This document shows positions 11,513 through 22,139 of a stretch of DNA of 51,229 bases, one piece after another. Position numbers and translations under genes: made by a program. The DNA comes from Phytophthora quininea. Taxonomy: Eukaryota > Oomycota > Peronosporomycetes > Peronosporales > Peronosporaceae. Position 1 is the stretch's first letter. Each line of letters begins with the position of its first letter. The notes under the pieces are model-generated. The model did not search any database. It saw only the letters and a program-made list of their open reading frames with translations, and was not told the origin of the DNA. The DNA lies in assembly GCA_011947345.1 (NCBI GenBank), contig JAAVTG010000397.1, positions 1 to 51,229 of the forward strand. Reading direction: 5' to 3'.

Positions 11513-12362
11513 CTACTCCTGCTGAGTGACGTCGAAGAACTGCAAGAAGAGGCGGAAGATATCTTCCCCAGAGTTCCACGGTGCTACATGAGCTTTCACT
11601 GCGTCGGGGCTGCTTTTGATGCGCTGCTGCAGTCCGTACGAGATGTTGCCAGTGGGGTCGGTACGCCCGCACACGAGGTCGTTCCTGGTTCACATGCACA
11701 CAGTCAGTCCAAGCTCTTTCACGCCGAGAGCATGCAGCCTACTCAGTTAAACGCGTTGCTGGGCAAAAGTCCCCGCCGCCGTCGCCCACGTAGATCACTC
11801 GTGAATACGGCTGTGCCTTGCGGATGGAGTCCAAGATGGCACCTTTGCACATGTTTGAAGGGCACAATGAACACCCATGCGGGTTTCCCTTGTCGGCGTG
11901 ATACCGTCGAACACGCAGCCATTTGCGACCGTCGTCCAGCTCCTCGAACTCGGCAGGGTTGGCAAAGACGCCGCTGTTATGCTGCGCCAAGTGTCGGTGC
12001 TCCAGCACTCCGTTGATGTAGTACGTGTTGCCGTCGCTGATGACTTTAAAGTCCGCGCCAAACTGGTCGACAGCCATGCGGATCGCATCCGACATTCGTT
12101 TCTGCATGGGGATCTGGTTCAGCTGGTTGTAGATCATCTCCGTCGTCACGTGAGGCTTCTCGTCGGCGATCACTTGCAGCATGTCGTCGAACACATCGGG
12201 CCACACGGGGTTCTCCTCGAAGCGAGCGTAGAGCGTCCTGGCGAGTTCCGGATGGAAGGACCGGAACACAAAGTCGTCCGAGTCTTCGTTCACCAGCGAC
12301 TGATCAAAGTCGAACACCACCAGCGTCTTGGACGAGTCAGCAGGCGTCTGATCGACTGCCAT
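11513..12362 (-). CDS. PHOSPHO-type HAD phosphatase (single module)
   Basis: Third member of the tandem set. Start chosen at 12362 (MAVDQTPADSSKTLVVFDFD), because the upstream extension to 12467 has no family match. Motif I is DFDQSLVNEDSD, the cysteine motif is CSLCPSNMCKGAIL and motif IV is GDGGGDF. A 58-nt intron (11685-11742) follows CPATRLTE, at the same place as in the fused neighbour. The second exon ends FLQFFDVTQQE. Total 263 residues, with no frame break. Shared intron position and head-to-tail order point to recent local duplication. Likely a cytosolic phosphatase for a small phosphomonoester; the substrate is undetermined. Confidence 0.85.
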
Positions 12363-12517
12363 GGTCGCGGCAGATTGAAGAGTGACGTTGAGATTCTCCC
12401 ATCGACCGCCACGTGCGTCTCTTCCATCGTCATCAGAGATACCAAAAGCTTGGACAGCCACCAACAATTATTCATCACCTAGTCGATCCACATTGACATT
12501 AGTCTTGGCTGAGATTT

Positions 12518-13461
12518 TTACACCAAAGAAGACGACGATACGGGAGATGTCATAGGCTTGGCAACACTCGAGTGGACCCACTTGTTGCGATCTCCGTTCG
12601 TGACGAAGACCCACCAATTCTGCAACACTCCTCGGTCGAACGGTGATCTCTTGTCGGGCAAGTTCTGCAGGTACGTGATCGATGAACGGCGAGCGTGTTC
12701 CCACGCCGTCTACAGACAGCAAGTTAGTCTTCAGCCAAATAACTGTGCTCAAGTACGGCCCGCACCTGGTTTGTCGAGATGAGGAAGGACTGGTAGCAAA
12801 AGAGCGGCACCACGATCAACAGCACGCACACGAGCATGAACCACAGCACGATGTACAGCGCGTTCGTCTTGAACCAGTCGTTCGCGTCGTCTCCTTCACT
12901 GAAGGCCGAGGACGTCACGGAGATCATGACTGCGCCCTCCAGAATCTGCAGCAACAAGTACAACACGAACAGCCGGCGGTTGCTTTCACCCACACACGTC
13001 CCCACACAATCACAATGGTGGTCGTACTGCCGCGTACATCTCGCGCAGTCCTTGCAATGCTTGGTCCGCAGTGGCTGGAATACATGGCATTCGTCACAGA
13101 AGTGCAGGTGGGCGCTGTCCGTCGACAGTAGTTCTTCGTCATCTCCGTCCTCCGGGACCAACTGCGGCGAGTTAATACACTCCGATTCTCTAGCGGACTG
13201 CACGGGGGCTAGTAGCGGGCGCTTCTCGAGCTGACCGGGGGCGACAGCTGCAGCACAACGTAGCAGCCGATGGTGACAACCGCCACCACCAAACACAGCA
13301 CAAACTCGGTCGTCCCCAATGACTGCGGACTCAGCGCGCCGTGGATACCCAGTGCCACGTAGCCGTACACGTGCACGCCCACCCACCACGCGCGCGTACC
13401 ATTTGCGCTGCGTGGCGGCCCGCACAGGGTTCTCGGCGTTCCTGTTCCGCCTTGCCATCAT
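12518..13461 (-). CDS. DHHC-type protein S-acyltransferase
   Basis: The cysteine-rich core is complete: HFCDECHVFQPLRTKHCKDC followed by QYDHHCDCVGTCVGESNRR, with the DHHC catalytic cysteine. Two helices precede the core (about 13290-13370) and two follow it (LFVLYLLLQILEGAVMI and YIVLWFMLVCVLLIVVPLF), the usual four-pass layout. A 56-nt intron (12710-12765) separates ISTNQ from TAWEHARRSS, the position of the family's TTxE motif. The C-terminal exon ends at 12518. The frame is broken near 13396 (two bases lost from a CG repeat, or one gained) and at 13237-13241 (G run). Corrected length is 296 residues. It palmitoylates cysteines of membrane proteins, probably on Golgi or plasma membrane. 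It starts 63 bp after the RP2-like gene ends. Confidence 0.87.
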
Positions 13462-13524
13462 GTCCCAACCGAAAATACAGTCAAAGTCAGGAATTGTATT
13501 GAGCTTTTTCATGCACTTCTGGGC

Positions 13525-14905
13525 CTACATCATCCCCATCATCTCCGTCACTTGGTCCACGGCGGCGTCCGTGGCAGGTTGTTCGTGTCTGCATAGCAAT
13601 ACGTTAAGAGTGAGATTGACAAAGAACAGATAGCAGTGACTTCGAGACGTACCCTTTCGAGGCCAAGTCGACGCTGTCCACGGTCGGCAGCATCGGGTGC
13701 GTCACTGCAGGAGGCGTGACATGCTCCGGTTGATTGACATCCGTTTGTTTCTGCGCTGTCGAAGCACTGACAGGCGTCGAAGGTGGCACGACCGGAGCAG
13801 GTGGGGGCAATATCCCTGCTTCAGTTGATGAAGCAACAGTAGCGACGGGAGCAACGGGCAGAGCTTGAGTTGCGACTGGCGGCGGGGAATACTCGGTGTG
13901 GAAGTGGTCGCGCTTTCGACCGCCTTGGTCGCTTCTTTTTGGGAAGTATTGAACGAGAATGACTGCATGCCGCTAGAGATTGAAACAGAACTCTCCTCGT
14001 ACTTGACGAAGCCGGAGTCGCGAGCGACAGGGTTCACGCAGGCACCAAGCGATGCAGCAGCACCGGGAATTTGAGCTTCGACGTCGACCACCCACGGGGA
14101 CGCTTCTTCCTCGCGCTCTGGAGTTGCAAAAAGCACGCTATGAGAATACGAGCACTCCCACAAGAAGTGACAAAATGTAAAGCCACGAACTGAGAATGCG
14201 CCAGTTGCAGCCTGTCTTGTCGGGGTCGTTGAAATCGTAGATCTGCGACCAGTGGTTGTTGGTGGGCTCCAGTCTCGCGTCGGCGAAGTGCTATGCAAGA
14301 AGCAGACAAGGTCAGTCAATCACCATAGCGGCAGTGCGTTGATTCTATTGTATACCCTCTCCAAGCCGCAGTAGGCGCCGTTGAACGGAGCAAAGGTCAT
14401 TTGCTGGGACGTCTCGATGATCGGGTCCGTGAGCGAGTAGAGGTAGATGGAGCAGCTCGAGCAGTCTCGCGTGCGTAGCTGCTTGCTATAGACGACGCAT
14501 ATTGTGAGCAGAATACTCACAGCAGGCCAATCTACCGCATACCAGGCGATGGTGAAGACGCAGTTGGTGCAGTTCCTCACAAAGACCGACTCGGAGCTAG
14601 GACCTGGTCGAACAGCGTTCTTTCAGTCCTCTACAGTATTAAATGAGATCTACCATAGCCGTACCGATGAAAACGCGGCAGTTGGTCAAGTTGTCGATCT
14701 GCACCTGGTCGATCTGATCCAGCAGCGTAACGGTGCAGTCGTCCAAGTCCGACAGGTCGAAGGGTTGGCCCCCGATCTGCCCCGGCAGCTTCCCGAGCGT
14801 CTCCTTCTGCTTGTTGCGGAACGTGTAGTTGGTCTCGAACTCGTAGCGCCGCCACGCCGCGCGGTCCTCGAACGTGGTGCCGTCCGACGCCGTGAACACC
14901 ACCAT
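13525..14905 (-). CDS. RP2: RP2 (XRP2)/TBCC-domain protein
   Basis: Six exons: 14665-14905, 14543-14603, 14485-14603's downstream neighbour 14356-14485, 14191-14290, 13653-14117 and 13525-13588. All introns are 57-73 nt. The C-CAP/cofactor C-like beta-helix is clear: DLDDCTVTLLDQIDQVQID, SVFVRNCTNCVFTIACK, QLRTRDCSSC and TDPIIETSQQMTFAPF. RP2 is the GTPase-activating protein for ARL3 and acts in delivery of lipidated cargo to cilia. The arginine of QLRTRDC matches its arginine finger. Unlike human RP2, the start MVVFTASDG has no Gly2/Cys3 for lipid attachment. A Pro/Thr/Ser-rich tail replaces the NDPK-like C-terminal domain. One base is missing at 13884-13887; corrected length 353 residues. 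Confidence 0.85.
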
Positions 14906-14999
14906 CCTTTCCCTCGTTGATCTTTGCGCCGCTTCAAGCTCACTACGATTTAAGCTAAAAGTTAGCAGATTGCATAACTTCGCAAAAACGCCGACAAGC

Positions 15000-16880
15000 A
15001 TGGCGAGACCAGGCAGCGGCTCCTTGCGGCCGCTGATGCTGCTCTTACTGGCGCTCACCGTCACTGCCACGTTCGTGCTCAGCTACACCGAGATCTTGTC
15101 CGGCTCAGGATCAAGTGCCAGCCCCGAAGACCAAGTAGAAGCTCCAGAATTGCCGGTCAACGACGGCGTCTGCCTATCCGACAATGACGCATCTTGCCCT
15201 GCTCCATCACCAGCCACCACCCCGCAGAGACCCGTTGATCCCAAGCAGCAGCACATCGTCTTCGTGTCTATCGCCATCAAGGGACACGCGCTGCCATTGC
15301 TGCGGGTGGCCAGCGAAATGCACGAACAAGGCTACAAGGTGTCCTTTGCTACACACGACTCTGGACGGAGTGGGCGCACGCCTACGACGTGCCTTTCTTG
15401 TCTGCTGGGGCCTTCCCCATCTCTGCCGAAGATTTAAGAGTGAAGCTACGCGGAATGACTCGCGACGCGTCCAACTTCCGCGGCATCCTGACCATGTTCA
15501 ACGATATCTATGTCCGAGCTGCGCGGCCCATGTATGACGCTCTACTGCCGCAGTTGGAGAGGAATGGGAGTAACCCAGACGCACCAGACTTGCTAGTGCT
15601 GGATATCGCTACCGTTGGGGCGCAGGACTTGGCGCACAAGCTGAAAGTGCCGTACATTTTGAACTCGCCATCGCTGCTATTTGATCTCGGAGGAGCTCCA
15701 AGCTACGTGCCGGCCTGGGGGACCGGGTTCAGTGGGAAGATGTCGCTGTGGAATCGTTGTATGAACATTTTGTTTCCGAGGTTGCTGTCTGTGGCATTGA
15801 CGCCGCCGTTTATGGAGTTGAATAAGATGCGGTACGAGCTGGATCTGCCGCCGTTCAGATCGCAGCATGATCTGTTCAAGGGAGCGCGAGTGATACTGAA
15901 TACGGCTTTTGGTCTGGAGCATGCTCAGCCTCTTTCCCCGTTGGTAGATGCGGTGGGTCCGATCATGCCAGTCCCAGGGGAAATGCAAGTAAGTTGGAGC
16001 GTCAGCCACTGCCCGCGGCTCTTTTGAGCTGGCTGGATGCGTCAATAACATCGGCACATTCATTGCGGCTGCGCCAGCGGACAGCTGCCCACGCTCGAAA
16101 CAGCAAGTCAAGTGGTGAACACGAATTGAGGGGATCTCGGGCGGAGTAGTGTATTTGAACCTGGGCACAATGGCTTATATTGACGCCTGGCAGGCTCAGG
16201 CACTGGTTGAAGGACTACTAATGGGACTTGGTGATCCGTCAGTGAAAGTCCTGTGGGTGCTCCCCACTGATCAGCGGAGTATTCTACCAAGTGTATTGCC
16301 GCCGTCTCTAGTCGTCAAACCTCCCAGCTCTTCATTATCCAATCTGGAGGTGCTGAGCCACCCAGCTGTCCGCCTCGTTATCTCGCACTGTGGAATGGTA
16401 TCAGCCCAAGAAGCCTTGGTAATGGGTAAACCTCTTCTGTGTATTCCGTTCCTAGTGGACCAACCCGACGTTGCAGCACGTGTGGCGGACTCGGGGGCGG
16501 GAATAACGCTCGATAAAAACCTTCTCTCGGCGTCGTATGTGCGGACTGCAGTCATAGAGTTGCTCACAAATGCTTCATATACTCGCTCAGCGCGGCGTGT
16601 CGGATCGCTCCTTGAACGTGCTGGTGGAGCTACTCGAGCTGTCGAGTTGATTGACGCGGCGTTGCGACTGGGCTTCGATCATCTCGATACGCTGGACTTG
16701 ACAGCGCCGTGGCACAAAACTGCGATGTTGGATGTTTGGACAGTGTATGCAGCTCTTATTTGCTTGCTGGCCGTGTTTGTTCGAGTACTGTGGCTTCTTT
16801 TTACTTTGTCGTGTCGGAGAGTTTTGGTCTTTGTGCAGTATCGTACTTGGCCCACCACTCCCGCCATCGGCAATGGGTGA
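15000..16880 (+). CDS. UDP-glycosyltransferase (GT1-like), membrane-anchored
   Basis: A hydrophobic N-terminal segment (PLMLLLLALTVTATFVLSY) suggests a signal anchor. The catalytic body begins IVFVSIAIKGHALPLLRVAS, typical of the GT1 N-terminal Rossmann fold. The C-terminal sugar-nucleotide region has VVYLNLGTMAYIDAWQ and the PSPG-like SHCGMVSAQEALVMGKPLL...FLVDQPDVAARV. One transmembrane helix (about 16733-16800) lies near the end. It should transfer sugar from a UDP-sugar to a lipid or small molecule in the secretory pathway. Frame breaks occur near 15369 and 15988. The stretch 15985-16145 does not resolve into one frame; it could be an insertion, further base loss, or an intron starting at GTAAGT (15989). 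The divergent promoter shared with the RP2-like gene is only 94 bp. Confidence 0.8.
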
Positions 16881-16991
16881 AGGATACAGCGAGGAATATG
16901 ATGAAGTAGAAGAAGAAGGCGAGACCGGCGGCAGTGACTCAACGCATTCCACAAATTAATGGCGCGACAACTTATCAATAAATAGTTGAAT

Positions 16992-18746
16992 CTACCCTCG
17001 TCCTGCGAATGCTTCGCGTTGGTAGACAGCAAGCTCTTCCTGGAATTTGCGCTCGCGTTCCAATCTCCGACGATTGGCCTCGGCTGCATCAGCTTCCTGT
17101 CTCTCACGCTCCCGTCGAGCTGCCGTCGTGAGGATCGGCTTGTCGTCCCAATGGGTCATGACGAGATCGCCAGGATCAACGGAAGGTATTGCAGAATCTC
17201 CATGTGAGGCTGCTGTTGCAAGTGTAGCATCTTCGACCGCTTCCTCTTTCTCGGGCGAGTCTTCAGGTTTATCCGTATTGATGATACGCGGTGAAAACAG
17301 CTTGCCTACCAATGAGGTCGGCTCCGCAGGCATATCACTTGCGTTCTGGGTGCTCTCCGCTTCATTCGTGTGACCCGACAATCTTGAACGACGTACACCG
17401 GTCTTTGGGGAAGAGCTAACAGGAGCCGTGTGACGTCTTGGTGTAACAACCGGTACGACAACAGGATCTGGCTTGTGTCCAGCACCTTGGACAAACGAGA
17501 ACTTCAGCAGCTCTGCTGCACTCGGTCGCGCCGCAGGGTCTAGTTGAAGGCAGGCTGCGATAAACTCGTGAGCACGCGGAGACAAGCTGTCTGGTAGCGG
17601 TGGCAGAACTTCGAGGTGTGCGATGTAGAAGAGGAGAGCAGCAGGTGAATCGAAATGGCGGTCACCCCAGAGCGGACGGCCTGTCAAGAGGCGCAGCACG
17701 GTGCAGCCAATGCTCCAAATATCAGCCTTCCGGCTACGACCGGAAGTTTGCTTGATGACTTCGGGGGCCATGTAGTTGGGAGTGCCGTGCAGTGATCGAC
17801 TGGAGGGCGCAATAGCTGAGGTGGCGCTATAGATGAGCCTTGACGCACCAAAGTCGGCGATCTTGACAACACCATTCTGGTCTACCAGAATATTCGTAGG
17901 CTACAACAATTCCACACCACGCGTTGATTAGAACAAGTTGAAATTCCGCGCAATAAGCACACATACCTTGATGTCCTGGTGGATGATGTTCTTGGAGTGG
18001 AGGTAGGCGACACCAGACAGTATCTGCTGCGTGAACCGGCTGACAACGCGCTCATTTCCACCGAACAGCTTACGGTTGTGCTCAAGACTGCCACCAGGAA
18101 CCCACTCGGTGAAGATAGACAAGGTTTGCGCTTGGCTGTCCACGTGACTGCCGAGATACTTGACAATATTTTCGTGTTTTAAGGCTCGCAACACCTCCAC
18201 TTCTCGCGCGGCTTCGTGAACGGCAGATTCGCTCTCTTCCGAAATCAGGATCTCCTTCACTGCCATTAAACTCCCAGTGTCTTCGTCGCGGGCCAGATAA
18301 ACCTTAATACCCGAAAACATGAAGGTAAACACACGAACCACAGGAAGCGGATAACGGCAATGACTTACCGTGCCATAGCTGCCGGCGCCGATGGAAGCTC
18401 CTTTCTTCCAATCCACAATCTCGTCTTCTTCGAAGTCGTCCGAGTATTCCTTCTCGTATGCATCTTCGGTGGGATTGTCTGCTGCAGTACCGATAACGGG
18501 GAGATCAACTTGACGCAGAGTCGCAGTGGAATCGTGGCACCATCGCTGAACAGAGGGACGGTCCAATGGCCCGCTTACGACTCGACTTGAGCTATCCACC
18601 TCAGCACGCGTTCCAATGCGCTTACTAAGAGGAGCGAAGTCGAGAAGCAGACCATCGCTAGGAAACTTTCTGGCCTCGGCGAGGATAGCCTCCACACGAC
18701 TGTCGGAACGCTGTAGCATCGCTTTGCGCGAGACGCCGCTGCCCAT
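16992..18746 (-). CDS. STE/MAP3K-like protein kinase with possible N-myristoylation site
   Basis: Three exons (18369-18746, 17967-18302, 16992-17900) give 540 residues with no frame break. Start at 18746 reads MGSGVSRK, with Gly2 and Ser6 as in N-myristoylation signals. Kinase parts: glycine loop GASIGAGSYGTV (split by the first 66-nt intron), lysine in MAVKEI, catalytic loop IIHQDIKPTNIL, DFG in KIADFGASR, activation end PNYMAPEV and WSIGCTV. The gatekeeper/hinge region reads LSIFTEWVPGGSLE, as in MEKK/NPK1-type kinases. The loop has HQD where HRD is usual, but Asp and Asn remain, so activity is likely. The C-terminal 140 residues are Ser/Pro-rich and end in a charged coiled-coil-like segment. 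Substrate and pathway are not visible. Confidence 0.87.
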
Positions 18747-18984
18747 TCTTCTCGCAACACAGCACCTCGGTCGGAAAATGAAAAGTGGTGGCTCCCATGC
18801 AGCTTGGTCAGTCACAAAGGCCCGTGACAAACAACCTCTCTACCGACAAGACGAAGGTCGTCCTCGAGCATCGCAGTGTCATTTTGTTCGCAGACATCTT
18901 ATCGCGCCAGTGTCCACCATGACACCGCTGCAGTCACGTCTCAGCCAAGATTAGCCGTCTCACCAGTCGGACCACGTGAGCGGA

Positions 18985-19905
18985 TTAAGACTGGCATTCT
19001 GTTTGATTGTCCCACTCGCTAATGACAGCCAGAATTTGGTCCATCTTGGCCGACATGCCTCGCACACTAGCTCCCAACGAAGCCACGTCACTTTCCACCT
19101 TTGCCAGCCTCCGCTCCATATCACTAGATGCTGCAGCGTCGCTATCTGAAGCCACAAACTGGGCCACAAGAGTGTTCAACTTCTCCACCGACTGCAAAAT
19201 CTGCGTGCTAGCAGCTCCTGGAGCTCGGGCTCTTTAGCAATAGGGGCCCAACTGCAGTTGTAGTCACACGTTCCCTATCGTTATAGCATACTAAAGCAGA
19301 CGTTCCATGGGTCTGTGCTGCAGTGTAGTCACTTGGTGACAGCATCGAGTTGTCTCTCCGGCGCTTGGTGGTCTGCCTGGGAGTCTGACCCAATGATCCA
19401 GTTGGTTCAGCCTTGGGCGGAGTCCTCTCCTGACTTTTCGAGTCCGTCGACGACGACGGCGAAGACAGCGTCCCATTGTCCACAAGTTTGCCCACTGTGT
19501 CCTTCAGCAACTGCCAGTACACAGGCAGCCTTGTGTCTCCGCTGCGCTGCAGTTGGTTGCCTTGCAATCTCTGCATATAATCTGCATGTTAATAGTGTAT
19601 CTCTACAGTTGGACTTTGTATGTATTTGCTGCACGTACGATGTATTCCTTGCGCAGGTTCTTGAGCTTTTGCTCGCACTGCGTCGGCGAGCGCTCGTCTC
19701 CGCTGCGCAGAGGCAGCTCCGCGTGCAGTCGCTGGCTCACGCGCCCCCAGGCCAATTGCTTGTCGCGGTGGCAGCGCGCCTCGGCGAAGAGTCTGCACTC
19801 GGGGTCCTCTCGGAACCGCAGCTTCAGTAGCCGCTGCACCTCGGCAGACGTCCAGCGCTCCTGCTTGGGGGTTGACATGAAGAGCGTCCGCCTCAATTCG
19901 AGCAA
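18985..19905 (-). CDS. Trihelix/Myb-SANT-like DNA-binding protein with coiled-coil tail
   Basis: Exon 1 (to 19639) encodes a three-helix domain rich in W and basic residues: ERWTSAEVQRLLKLRF, QLAWGRVSQRLHAEL, CEQKLKNLRKEYI. This spacing fits trihelix/MADF-type DNA-binding domains. After a 68-nt intron (19571-19638) the frame continues RLQGNQLQRSGDTRLPVYWQ, then a Ser/Pro-rich linker with TKRRR. A predicted coiled coil (ERRLAKVESDVASLGASV) ends at 18985. The start could be 19905 or 19878 (MSTPKQERW). Missing bases near 19243-19246 and 19207 shift the frame twice; the corrected length is 275 residues from 19878. Probably a nuclear regulator; the target is unknown. Confidence 0.65.
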
Positions 19906-22100
19906 GTGTGTCGCAGTTAATCGAATTAGATACTGAATCGAAGTGACTGAAATGATTTGAGGTTTGTATGGCCATCAACCCGTTTTTTGAAAATCCATTT
20001 TAGACCAATCAACGTTTTTTTAATTATCTAACAACAACAAATGGTTAAAACAGTACATTCACCAGTCCACTTCAAACACCACAAACCGCTGTCGTCATTC
20101 TTTGCATTTCTGCGTCTATTCATCGGTGATTGAACTACTGTATGATCGCTCACCGATTGCATGGGCAAATCTAGGTCCTCTTCCTCGATCGCTATGTTGA
20201 CTGGTGTCTAACTTTATAGTCCATCATAAAAAAACATTAACAAGGCGCTAGCAGTCGCGAAGGTCACAGCTTTGAAGATCAATTCTATGCAGGTGTGAAT
20301 TTCATTGACGCTCGATGTAATCGATTGTAACCTTCATTAAATTCTCAGTAAAAAAGCGTACTTTGGCTGTTACTTCGCCATCGACGGCCACGAATCGCTT
20401 GCAGAGATGTACAGGTACGAGTACGTGCAGACCATTGTTCGGCGCCTGCGACGGTTTGTATCCGAATGTGCGTCGAACGACAGAAGACCAACAACTACCA
20501 CGATTTCGCTGGATTCAACTACTTCTTGGGAATGACTCTCGGTTGACTGGAGGAGGTCAACACGCAGTGATGACAGAGGTTTTGGTCTATAGCCGTTCAA
20601 ATCACACATCGCCCAGCGCTATGACCATGCCATCATCGATATGTCTCTCTCCACTGCCCAAGGCTGCCAAATCATCAACCCACTTCGCCCTGGAACTTCT
20701 CTCCGCAAACAACAGCATCAACAGCAGCATCAACAGCAGCAATTCAACAGCCGCTGTGGGAATCAGTCTATGTCCGACCGCATCAGAACAAACACACCTC
20801 GAAAATCGAGAAGACGGGCGTGAATTGTTGCTGTGACAAGGCCTGCTCTTTCATTTGGGTGAGGGCTTCAGCAATTCGTATGTCACAATTTTACTGTGCG
20901 ATAGCTCGTTGCGCACCATGGGCTTCAGTAACAGCGCGAGCTTGCGTTTTAGCAACATCATTTGCTGCAGCAATCACGGACTGCATCTTGGTTTCAAGAT
21001 GTTGCTCTAGAGCTGCCGGATCAATACGCGACCTCTGAGTCATCTATGCTAAATCTTTTGTTCGAGCTTGAACCTCTGCGCGAATGCACTGAACTCGAGC
21101 TTCAGTGTACCAAAACGTTTATGAGCTTGCTAGTATTGACGAGTTTGAAGGTGACTGTCGGCGAGGTTGTGCGCCTGTGTAGACATGTGGCACGGCAAGG
21201 CCGAGCCTGTGGTTGTCGACACAGACGCGCTGTCCATCCTCGTTGACCACAACTTCTTCGACGCCTTCCGAGGCCATTGCGATCTGGGGGCGAATGTCGT
21301 ATCCCGACAGCCCAGAACCGTCCATTTACATCCACGACTCACGGGTGTGCACCCGTGTCGACAGGCTGCGAAGTCAAGAAGCTGCACCCAATTGCAGGCA
21401 CCAAGGATGCCAAGGATGTAGGTCTAGTGATTCCACAGCATGCTTGTAGCTAGCACTCGCACAGCAGCTTTCGTTAACTCTCATTCTCAATCAGTTTCCA
21501 ATTTGCTCTCAACTACGCTCACCGGTTCCAGCACAACACGGGAGCTACGGCATTTGAATTCAATTATTATTTCATGGTCGTTTGCCAATTCGTGCTGCGA
21601 GTCGCTCTAAATGTAGGAGTGGGTTTTATATCGACCTATCAGACATTTTGCCTATTGCGAAGGCGCTTTCGCGAGAGAGATGAAAATCTCCGTCTGCCTA
21701 ATTACGAAAGCCAGAGATGAAAAACTTAGGAAACAGTCTCTCGAGGTTTATTCGTCTCCCCTTTTAGGGAGACTTGTCACCGTATTCTCTCCGTCTCGGC
21801 GTGGAAAACGACAGTAAGGAGGCGGCGCAAACAGGACCTAAGTTTCGTCTCCACTTAGGCAGCAGCGAGCCTTGAAGGTGGCTAACGAGGACCTTGATGG
21901 CTTTGCTGTGAGTCAATAGTGTTGGCTGTTGACTGCAAGAATTGTTCCGATTGCGCCTGTGGTGCTGTTAGGAGTCCAGTTGAGGCCTCAGCGTCGTTTC
22001 AGCGGGCAACCTGCCAAGAGTTCGACAGCGCAGGCTCTAAGGAATGAGTACCTTTTTTCCTTCTTTTATTTTACCTTGTGGTGGAGAGCCCCGCCCTAAC
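19906..22100. other. Gene-sparse sequence, left part of the repeat block
   Basis: Open frames here (for example 20363-20836 plus, 21119-21325 minus) lack any domain I recognise and show no splice pattern. A short CAACAG/CATCAACAG microsatellite lies at about 20708-20750. The stretch 21650-22060 looks like a non-coding flank of the retroelement relic that follows, perhaps an LTR-like or terminal region, but I could not find its partner repeat. Confidence 0.45.
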
Positions 22101-22139
22101 TCTGCTCATTTAGCACAAACATCCTCCAGAAAAACTTCC

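Noticed and set aside
20708..20750. CAACAG-type repeats as a CRISPR-like array
   Set aside because: This is a simple microsatellite with no spacers, in a eukaryotic genome.
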